Shown: in pieces, positions 16,657 through 24,148 of the stretch
Numbering within the stretch: the stretch's first letter is position 1
Layout: each line of letters opens with the position of its first letter
DNA from: an uncultured Bacteroidales bacterium
Lineage (GTDB): Bacteria; Bacteroidota; Bacteroidia; Bacteroidales; UBA932
Assembly (NCBI GenBank): GCA_902491795.1
Contig: CABUIX010000002.1
Coordinates: 3,003 to 67,002 of the forward strand
Direction of reading: 5' to 3'
DNA: 64,000 bases
Notes under the pieces: model-generated
What the model was told of the DNA's origin: nothing
Database searches by the model: none
Seen by the model: the letters and a program-made list of their open reading frames with translations, nothing else
Translations under genes and position numbers: made by a program

Positions 16657-17331
16657 ATGAACAGTGAATCTTACAACACAGGACTTGACTACAATACCCA
16701 GAGAGAAAAACTCACAATGCCCGAATACGGCAGGAACGTGCTCAAGATGATCGAGAAGCTCAAGGAGATTCCCGACAGGGACAAGCGTTCCGAACAGGCC
16801 CGGGCGGTTGTGAAGGTGATGGAGGCCCTCAATCCGCAGGTACACACCCAGGACAACTACGAGCACAAGCTCTGGGATCACCTGTACATGATGGCAGGTT
16901 ACGATCTTGATGTGGATTCTCCCTATCCATGTCCCGTGGCAGAAGAATTCAACACCGCGCCTGTGCCCATTCCGATGAAAGACATAAAAATAAAGGCCAC
17001 GCATTACGGAAGGAATATCGAGAAGATCATCAATCTGCTCTGCGAAGTGCCCGACGGTGAGGCAAAGACTGAAATGCTCCGCTGCCTGGCAATATACATG
17101 CGCCAGCAGTACCTCATCTGGAACAAGGACAGCGTTGCCGACGAGACCATATTCAATGACATAGAGAAACTCTCAGACTACAGGATAAAGGTGCCTGAAA
17201 ACATCACGCTGTCAAGGATCTCTGGAGACGCAAACTTCTCACGTCCTGGCATGGGCATAAATGTAGGCCAGCCAGGAAGCCAGAAAAACAGACAATACCG
17301 CAACAACAGAAGACAAAACAAGAAAAAATGA
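16657..17331 (+). CDS. DUF4290-containing protein
   Basis: A 224-residue soluble protein. DUF4290 features: LDYNTQREKLTMPEYGRNV near the N-terminus, then HKLWDHLYMMAGYDLDVDSPYPCP, and a repeat of the first motif at IKATHYGRNIEKII. The C-terminus is basic and disordered (NRQYRNNRRQNKKK), which might bind nucleic acid. The family is confined mainly to Bacteroidota and has no known role. Its stop overlaps the ftsK start by ATGA, and this coupling to chromosome segregation is the only functional hint. Confidence 0.85.
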   Translation: MNSESYNTGLDYNTQREKLTMPEYGRNVLKMIEKLKEIPDRDKRSEQARAVVKVMEALNPQVHTQDNYEHKLWDHLYMMAGYDLDVDSPYPCPVAEEFNTAPVPIPMKDIKIKATHYGRNIEKIINLLCEVPDGEAKTEMLRCLAIYMRQQYLIWNKDSVADETIFNDIEKLSDYRIKVPENITLSRISGDANFSRPGMGINVGQPGSQKNRQYRNNRRQNKKK

Positions 17332-19762
17332 GAGTCTTTGGGAACTGGGACAAGGAAGAAAAAGCTTCCGCCGTCCGCATCTTGGGGCTCATCACGGCGG
17401 CACTTACTGTATTCATACTTATTGCATGCATATCCTACCTCTTCCACTGGAAGCAGGACATGAGTCTGCTTGGGGACAAGGAATCCATGCAAGCCGCCCA
17501 ATCAGTCGGAAATGCAGCCGGGACACTCGGGACAAGAACGGGCAATCTTCTTATATGCGAGTTGTTCGGCATGGGCAGTTTCTGCCTTCTGCTGATCCTT
17601 GGAGCCACGACAGTGAGGCTGCTGCTGAACAGATGGCGCCGGTCGCTGATAAAGACAGCGCTCATCGCCCTGTTCGGAGCATTCATCTCATCCTTGTTTT
17701 TTGCATACTGCGGTAATATCGCAGGGCTAGACGATATTTTCGGCGGCGGCCTCGGAGGACGCTGCGGAGCCTTGGTCGTACAATGGGCAGAGAAACTCCT
17801 CGGAACGATAGTGACCGGTTTCATCATCCTCATTCTTGTAGCCGCTTTCCTGTTCTTCTCCTCAAAGAAATTCAACCGATGGTTTGCATCACTGGGCGAA
17901 GCCGACAAGAAAAAAGCCACGAACAAGAGCAGGGACAAGGCAGACAAAGAGGAAAAACTGCCCGGTGACCTCGGCGATGAGCCAGAGCCTGAGCCCGAAC
18001 TCGCGCCTGAACCTGAACCCGAGCCTGATCCTGTTGGTCCGGAATCCGTACAATTGCCGGACCCGGCATCTCAAATATCCCCTGCTGCCAGGGCTGTGGT
18101 TCCGCAGACGGTCGAACCTTCACAAGGCAACGCAGACGGCTCCTTCCAGATCATTTCGGACGGGACCCTGAGCACGGAAGTCACCCAGGATCTTAAGCCC
18201 ATCGACAACAGGCTGGACCCGCCTGACGGACTGCCTCAATACCAGTTCCCCTCAATCGACCTGCTCAAGGACTACAGGAATTCACGCAGGGAGGTCTCAA
18301 CGGAGGAACTTACCCGCAACAACAACAAGATCAGGGCGGCCCTTGCGAACTACAAGATCCAGGTGACTGATGTCAAGGCAGTGGTAGGACCGACCGTAAC
18401 CCTTTACAAGATATATCCGGCTCCAGGTGTCAAGATCTCCGAGATAAAGAATCGGCAGGAGGATATTGCGCTGTCGCTCAACGCCAAGGGAGTCCGTGTA
18501 ACGACTCTCTCCGACGCCGTGGGCATTGAGGTCGCAAATGACTACGCCTCAATCGTTCCGCTGAAGGCGCTGCTCAACGATGATGCCTTCAGGAACAGCA
18601 AGGCCGAACTTCCGGTCGCCATAGGATACACAATCACCCAGAAAGTGAAAGTGTTCGACCTGGCGGATGCACCGCACCTGCTGATTGCCGGAGCGACCAA
18701 GCAGGGAAAGTCGGTTGGCATCAATGTAATCGTGTCGTCCCTGCTGTACAGCAAGCATCCCTCTGAACTGAAATTCGTCTTCATAGACCCGAAAATGGTG
18801 GAATTCTCCGCCTACAGCGAATTGTACAAGCACTATCTGGCCGTTTTGCCTGACGCAGGGTCCGAAGAAGAAGAGAAGGCTTCGGCGATAGTGAAAAACG
18901 CAAAGAACGCCGAAAAGATACTGCGGTCACTCTGCATAGAGATGGACGAGCGCTATGAGCTGCTCAGCAAGGCGGGAGTGAACAAGATCAGCCTCTACAA
19001 CGAAAAATACAAGCAGCGCAAACTGCGGCCTGACCATGGCCACAGGTTCCTGCCGTACATAGTGACAGTGGTCGATGAGTATGCCGACCTGACAATGACC
19101 ACAGGGGCATCGCCCGAAGTACGTGCAGCCAGCCGCAGCATCACCAACTCCATCATCAGACTTGCGCAGAAAGGCCGTGCGGCAGGACTGCATGTGGTCC
19201 TGGCTACCCAAAGGCCTTCCGTGAATGTCATATCCGGAGTAATCAAGAGCAACTTCCCTATGCGAATAGCCTTCCGCGTAGCCTCAAAGACAGATTCAAT
19301 GACGCGACGGGGGCAGACAAGCTGATCGGACGCGGGGACATGCTCTTCTCCGCAGGAATTGACACTGAACGAATACAGTGCGCCCTGATTGAAGGCGACG
19401 AAATTTCTGCAATCACCAGGTTCATAGGAGAACAGACCGGCTACGGCAAATGCTACAACACGCCATACTACCTTCCCGCTGCAGACGACGCCTCTTCAGA
19501 CGGGACAGAGCCCGGATCTCTCAATGTCAACAGTCTTGACGAACGTTTTGAGGAAGCGGCCAGAATGGTCGTAAGTTCACAGAAAGGATCGACTTCCGAT
19601 CTTCAGCGCAAACTCGGGATGGGATACGCCAAGGCCGGAAGGGTAATGGACCAGCTGGAAGCTGCGGGAATAGTCGGGCCGCAGGAAGGCTCAAAGCCGA
19701 GGCAGGTGCTGATTTCCGACCCCGATGCTCTTGAGGATCTACTAAGCTCACTCCGGAAATGA
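17328..19762 (+). pseudogene. ftsK: FtsK DNA translocase, split by a frameshift near 19305
   Basis: FtsK pumps DNA at the division septum to complete chromosome segregation. Frame one (17328-19325) has four membrane helices, a Pro/Glu-rich linker (PEPEPELAPEPEPEPDP near 215-235), the beta domain, Walker A GATKQGKS near 463, and Walker B with IVTVVDEYADL near 580. It runs into a stop after RIAFRVASKTDSM. The family sequence resumes in another frame with DATGADKLIGRGDMLFSAG, and the gamma DNA-reading domain (DLQRKLGMGYAKAGRVMDQLE) ends at 19762. The expected TIL of the DSRTILD segment is missing, which fits a 10-base deletion. The truncated product would lack the motor end and gamma domain. Confidence 0.85.
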
Positions 19763-20202
19763 GAGCTCTACGCATGATCATGGCAACGGTCGTGGGGTGC
19801 CTGTGTCTCTGCACAGCGTCCGCACAGACCGCAGAAACAATCGACCGGATTCTAGAAAAGTCGAAAACGGAGCGCGTCACATTGAACTACACCTGTTCAA
19901 TATCTGAGTTGTCTCCGGTGACCATAAGAGGCAAGCTGATAATCCAGGGAGACTGCTACTTCGCCGAAGGCTACGGAATGCGCATCTACTGCAACGGAAG
20001 CACAAGATGGACCATAGACACGGACAGCAAGGAAGTCTACATCGAGAATGCCGGAGGGGTTGAAGAGGTTCTGGGGTACAGGGATTCAGTCAGCAACCTG
20101 AAGATATCAGACGTCAAATACTCGCCTCAGTCAAGCAGTTCGGTATTCGACTTCGACATCTCCACACTGGATTCATCCTGGGTAATAACAGACCTCCGCT
20201 AA
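19759..20202 (+). CDS. LolA-like outer-membrane lipoprotein carrier, short
   Basis: A 147-residue secreted protein with a signal peptide ending near TASA-Q at about 23. The body has alternating strands (IRGKLIIQGDCYFAEGYGMRIYCNGSTRWTID) like the open beta-barrel of LolA, with RGKLIIQGDCY matching the family RGxF segment. The usual LolA length is about 200-210, so this is a compact version. LolA carries lipoproteins across the periplasm. The gene follows ftsK with an ATGA overlap, which is the standard Bacteroidota arrangement and supports the call. Confidence 0.7.
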   Translation: MRALRMIMATVVGCLCLCTASAQTAETIDRILEKSKTERVTLNYTCSISELSPVTIRGKLIIQGDCYFAEGYGMRIYCNGSTRWTIDTDSKEVYIENAGGVEEVLGYRDSVSNLKISDVKYSPQSSSSVFDFDISTLDSSWVITDLR

Positions 20203-20218
20203 GTATTAATCCCTCATC

Positions 20219-20408
20219 CAAAAGCCGGTGGCCTCACGGCCACCGGCAAAAACCACATGTAAAGAAAGTACTCTAATTTCAGGTTAGAGCCAATATGACT
20301 GATACCAAACGCCAAAAAGGCACATGAAAGACATGCACCTCACGATAAAACAAAAATCATCGGGGATCATTCATTCTGTCGGTGACTGCGGTTATCAGTT
20401 TTGTGTCC
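20219..20408 (-). ncRNA. Candidate structured non-coding RNA, about 190 nt
   Basis: This fills the 302-base gap between two convergent genes (stops at 20202 and 20505), and no credible protein is encoded. On the minus strand a consensus promoter (20443-20414) points into it and a 10-bp terminator hairpin with TTTT closes it at 20247-20220. In between, the RNA can fold several ways that fit together: a long-range stem ACTGATA (20399-20393) with TATCAGT (20304-20298), extended by CC/GG past one bulged A; enclosed hairpins at 20362-20343 (6 bp) and 20340-20318 (9 bp with two G-U pairs, followed by UUUU); and a 6-bp hairpin CTCTAA/TTAGAG (20289-20271). It does not look like tmRNA, RNase P or SRP RNA. 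A 3' UTR of the upstream gene is the alternative. Confidence 0.45.
20220..20247 (-). terminator. Strong terminator ending the candidate ncRNA
   Basis: Perfect 10-bp stem GCCGGTGGCC/GGCCACCGGC with a 4-base loop. On the minus strand the stem is followed by TTTT; on the plus strand it is followed by AAAAA, so minus-strand use is favoured. Confidence 0.75.
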
Positions 20409-20413
20409 GGCGG

Positions 20414-20443
20414 CAAATATATGACAAAAAAACATTATCCAAA
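20414..20443 (-). promoter_or_regulatory. Consensus Bacteroidota promoter inside the non-coding gap
   Basis: Minus strand TTTG at 20443-20440, 18-base spacer, then TATATTTG at 20421-20414 followed by CC. Both halves of the TTTG / TAnnTTTG consensus are met with good spacing. The promoter lies beyond the stop of the upstream gene and has no coding sequence to serve. Confidence 0.6.
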
Positions 20444-20504
20444 ACGGACACCTGTCATATAAATGCACAGGAAGCGCCGTCACCGCAAGTCAGCGGACAA
20501 TCTG

Positions 20505-21377
20505 CTATGGTATAGCTATGCTGTATGTGCGCCCTGACTTGTTGGTGAGCTTGTCGCTCCGCAGCCAAAGATTTGCCTGCTTCAGGGCAGCATAGGTCAC
20601 GCCGTGCTCCTCGGCAAAATCCACCAGGCTCGGGATGGGGCCGCTCACCGTCACGGTAGTGCGAGGAGGGACATAAGGATACATGTCAGAAGGCTTGACA
20701 TCGAAGCCGAACGCAGCAGGGTCGGCAAAGAGCATCTTCACGGCAAGAAGCCTGAAAATATAGCGGGAAGTCTCCTCCATCATCCAGAGTTCAAGAGCAG
20801 TATCCTGCCTTTGGCTTTCAAGCCTGCGCTGAATCCCGTTCTGTCCTGCATTGTAGCTGGCGGCAACCGTGATCCAGTCACCGAATTTCTCATAAGCCTC
20901 CCTGAAATATTCGCAAGCAACCACGGTCTCCTTCTCGACATTGTACCGTTCATCGACTTCGGAATCGACTACCAGCCCATGAGCCTGTGCGGTCGACTTC
21001 ACGACCTGCCAGATTCCGGCGGCACCGGCAGCGGAAAGCGCCTTAGGATCCAGGTTGCTCTCTATTGCCATGAGATATTTGAAATCGTCCGGTATTCCTT
21101 CCCTCTTGAGGATAGGCTCCACAATCGCGAAATACCTTGCCGATCTCTTGAGCATCAGTGTAGTATTCGTGTGCATATAAGTGAACGAAATGAGCTCGCG
21201 GTCCATTCGCTCATAAAAATCCTGCCTGTCAAAACGCACCGTATCTCCGGCAAAGACCGAATACGCAGGCACTGCAGGAGCTTTTTTGTGAATTTCTTCA
21301 GGCTCATACAGCGACTGGGCATCAACAGACTGGCAATAAGCCAGAAAAAACATTGCTGCACACACAAACTTGATCAT
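20505..21377 (-). CDS. MltD-like lytic transglycosylase
   Basis: A 290-residue periplasmic murein hydrolase with a signal peptide ending near VDA-Q. The SLT (family 1 goose-lysozyme-like) domain spans about 90-215: IESNLDPKALSAAGAAGIWQV carries the catalytic Glu (E of AIESN), followed by WITVAASYNAGQNGIQR. The C-terminus (PPRTTVTVSGPIPSLVDFAEEHGVTYAALKQANLWL) resembles a partial LysM-like peptidoglycan-binding unit. The ATG at 21377 overlaps the addA stop by ATGA and is preferred over one at 21389. It ends a five-gene operon with the alr peptidoglycan precursor gene at its head. Confidence 0.87.
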   Translation of the reverse strand: MIKFVCAAMFFLAYCQSVDAQSLYEPEEIHKKAPAVPAYSVFAGDTVRFDRQDFYERMDRELISFTYMHTNTTLMLKRSARYFAIVEPILKREGIPDDFKYLMAIESNLDPKALSAAGAAGIWQVVKSTAQAHGLVVDSEVDERYNVEKETVVACEYFREAYEKFGDWITVAASYNAGQNGIQRRLESQRQDTALELWMMEETSRYIFRLLAVKMLFADPAAFGFDVKPSDMYPYVPPRTTVTVSGPIPSLVDFAEEHGVTYAALKQANLWLRSDKLTNKSGRTYSIAIP

Positions 21378-24148
21378 ATCAATACACATTTGTCATCAAA
21401 AACATACCAGACGATTCCTGACTTCACCCTGAAGCCGAGATCCGAATACAGCGCGGCATATTCACGCACCTGGGAGACATGGCTTCCGGATTCGCGTCCG
21501 AACTTGAAATCTATGATCACCACTCCGTCAGGATCAAATACTACTCTGTCCGGGCGATGTTCGCTTCCGTCACGACCAATAATACTGCGTTCACGGTACA
21601 CTTTTGTCCCGGTCCCCGGGAACCACTCCGGATGGGCCGACACACGTGCTTTCAGCAGCCGGCAGGCCTCAGCTGCAGCATCCTGGCCAAGCGCGCCGGA
21701 AACGGCGGATTCGGCAACTGAAGATTCCACATCCCCCGGTCCGTTCACTCTGGAAAGGATGTCATGCAGAACAATACCGCTGATTCTTGGAGACATGTCC
21801 GCAGAATCATCTTCTCCGAAGAAATCAGAAGCCTCAACAGAGGGGACAAGCCTGCCGCTGATGGCAATGGAAGGATATGAAGCCGGAAAGTCCGACACAT
21901 CAGCGGCAGGCTTGCGCTCCATGCGGGAAAAATCATAAGGGCTTCCGAAGATGCACTCGTCGCTCGCTCCGGCAAAGGCATAAAGGAAATCGGAGAATCT
22001 GGAATATGCCTGTTTCCCACCTTTCGCAATATTGTCGCGCAGAGTCTTTGCAGGGGGAGCCGCTATAATGTGCATGCTTTTGACTGCACGGGTCAGGGCT
22101 ACATACATCATGTTCATGTTGTCCACAAGCTGCATGCGGCGTTCTTCCGCATAAGCATCAGCAAAACCGCCTTCCTCCATGCCAGAAACAAGATCTACAG
22201 GATAAATTCCGTCCAGAATCCCGTCTGCCCCGACGCTTTTCGCATCAAGCCTGCACCAGCGCACTCTGTGCTTGTAGACAGGCACCTTGTCCGCAAACGG
22301 GAATATCACATGCGGAAACTCGAGACCCTTGGCCTTGTGGATAGTCATGATCCGCACTGCAGACGAGTCTTCTGGCGAGCTTATCTTCAACCCGGACTTC
22401 TCCCAATATTTTAGCCAGCCTCGCAGATTGTTGCCGTACACGGATGTCCACTTGAGCAACTCATCCATATAGGCCTGAATGAAAAGTGTCTCTCCGTCAA
22501 CAGTCTCAGGATGGGTCTCATGAAGAGACCTCAGCAATGCCTCGCAGAAATCCACAAGCGAATGACACTCTGCCGGGAATTCCACGGACAGGGAATCCGC
22601 GACAAACTTGCCTATGGCATCCTCCGGATTGTCATATGCCGACATCAGTGAAACAAGACGGCGTACTGTCAAAGAAGCGTTCACGGAAAGGGAGTCATCG
22701 GATATTACCGGAATGCCCTTCCCGATCAGACAGGATGCAATATCGGAACCCTGTTCCCTCTGCCTAACCAATATCGCGATATCTCCGGGCACGGCTCCGG
22801 CTTCAAGGGCAGCACGGACGGAATTATATGTGGCCTCAAGCTGGTCATCGCAGAAAGACAACCTCACAAATCCTTCCTGACTGTCAGTGCTCATGGGAAT
22901 CTGCTCCACATCAGAATAAATGTCACTGAGTCCGAAAGTCTCAGCCGCAGCAGAGAAAAACCGGTTGTTGAAACCGACAATTGCCCTGCAGCTCCGCCAG
23001 TTGTGCTTAAGCGTCTCAATGCAGGCTTTGGGGAACTCTTCTGTCACCCTGTTTCCGAGAAGCCTCCAGTCAGAATTCCTGAAACGGTATATGCTCTGCT
23101 TCACGTCTCCGACTATCAGATTTCCCCCGCCCTTGGACTCGCTTTCTTTCAAAAGCGGCAGGAAATTGTCCCACTGGATGTTCGAGGTGTCCTGAAACTC
23201 ATCCAGGAGGAAACTTTCATAGCGAACTCCGAGTTTCTCGTACACAAAGGGGGCATCGGAGCCATTGATGATGTCGCGAAGTATGGTATTCGATTCATCA
23301 AGGCTCATCACGTTCTTCTCCTTGAGCAGGGCGTCAAACTCCCTGTAGAAATCTCCTGCCAGCCCCAGGCTGAAAGTGAGTTTCCCCACGACGAATGCGG
23401 TAAGATATGCCGGATAGAATTCATCCTTGATTTCCTGAAGCTCGGGATTTTTCTTCAGCAATTTCTTGCGGCCTTCGAATTTCACCATCTCTCCCGGCCC
23501 AACTGTCAGTCCAAAACGCGCCACGGACTCGGTGAAATCCCTTGTCACCCTAGAACATTCTTTTCTGATTTCCCCAAGACGTTCCTTTCCGAAAGCCTTG
23601 AGGTCATCAATCCCGAAACGCTCGGCAAGCTCGCGGTGCTCTTCAGACTTCAGGAGTTTCCCCATATCGTAAAGACTGTCCTCTATCTTGAGCCTGGTCC
23701 CCTGCTCCAGTCTCTCCGCCACACTTGAATTGATCCAGCGTATCGTGTCTTCGTCCTCCTCGGTAAGCGAGTCCAGTATCCTGTCCATTGCTTCACGGAT
23801 GAGGGACTCCTTGTCCAACTCTATCTGATAGTCCGCGAACTGGCCTATCTCCCTCGAGAAGGCCTTGAGCGTCTGCTGGAAAAAACGGTCTATGGTGCTG
23901 ACGGAAAATGCTCCATAATCGTTCAGAAGATTCAGCAGCACTTCTCTGGCCCCCGGGTCTTCCGACGAACGCCTGTAAAGGTCTCCAAGAATGCGGGCCT
24001 TCATCTCGGCAGTAGCCTTGTTGGTGAAGGTCACTGCCAGTATGTGACGATACTGACGGGGATCATCGCTGTCGAGAATAAGACCGAGATAGGTCTTCGA
24101 CAGATTGAAAGTCTTGCCTGAACCGGCACTGGCCTTGAGTACCTTCAT
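21374..24148 (-). CDS. addA: AddA-like UvrD/RecB helicase-nuclease
   Basis: A 924-residue superfamily 1A helicase fused to a nuclease. Walker A is ASAGSGKT near 6-13, followed by AVTFTNKATAEMKARI (motif Ia). FLLDEFQDTSNIQW near 312 is the DExx box, and later motifs include VKQSIYRFRNSD and IMTIHKAKGLEFPHVIF. The C-terminal PD-(D/E)xK nuclease is intact (HRPDRVVFDPDGVVIIDFKFG). With AddB it resects double-strand breaks for RecA loading. The ATG at 24148 overlaps the addB stop by ATGA; an in-frame start three codons upstream is less likely. Confidence 0.9.
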   Translation of the reverse strand: MKVLKASAGSGKTFNLSKTYLGLILDSDDPRQYRHILAVTFTNKATAEMKARILGDLYRRSSEDPGAREVLLNLLNDYGAFSVSTIDRFFQQTLKAFSREIGQFADYQIELDKESLIREAMDRILDSLTEEDEDTIRWINSSVAERLEQGTRLKIEDSLYDMGKLLKSEEHRELAERFGIDDLKAFGKERLGEIRKECSRVTRDFTESVARFGLTVGPGEMVKFEGRKKLLKKNPELQEIKDEFYPAYLTAFVVGKLTFSLGLAGDFYREFDALLKEKNVMSLDESNTILRDIINGSDAPFVYEKLGVRYESFLLDEFQDTSNIQWDNFLPLLKESESKGGGNLIVGDVKQSIYRFRNSDWRLLGNRVTEEFPKACIETLKHNWRSCRAIVGFNNRFFSAAAETFGLSDIYSDVEQIPMSTDSQEGFVRLSFCDDQLEATYNSVRAALEAGAVPGDIAILVRQREQGSDIASCLIGKGIPVISDDSLSVNASLTVRRLVSLMSAYDNPEDAIGKFVADSLSVEFPAECHSLVDFCEALLRSLHETHPETVDGETLFIQAYMDELLKWTSVYGNNLRGWLKYWEKSGLKISSPEDSSAVRIMTIHKAKGLEFPHVIFPFADKVPVYKHRVRWCRLDAKSVGADGILDGIYPVDLVSGMEEGGFADAYAEERRMQLVDNMNMMYVALTRAVKSMHIIAAPPAKTLRDNIAKGGKQAYSRFSDFLYAFAGASDECIFGSPYDFSRMERKPAADVSDFPASYPSIAISGRLVPSVEASDFFGEDDSADMSPRISGIVLHDILSRVNGPGDVESSVAESAVSGALGQDAAAEACRLLKARVSAHPEWFPGTGTKVYRERSIIGRDGSEHRPDRVVFDPDGVVIIDFKFGRESGSHVSQVREYAALYSDLGFRVKSGIVWYVFDDKCVLI

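Noticed and set aside
19340..19762. Separate small gene after ftsK
   Set aside because: Its sequence is the missing end of FtsK (motor end and gamma domain), so it is part of the same broken gene.
20324..20515. 63-codon plus-strand frame in the gap after lolA
   Set aside because: No family resemblance, no promoter, and it overlaps the end of the transglycosylase gene; the hairpins and minus-strand promoter explain the region better.
20604..21938. 444-codon plus-strand frame across the transglycosylase and addA
   Set aside because: It spans two real genes on the opposite strand and has no recognisable motifs.
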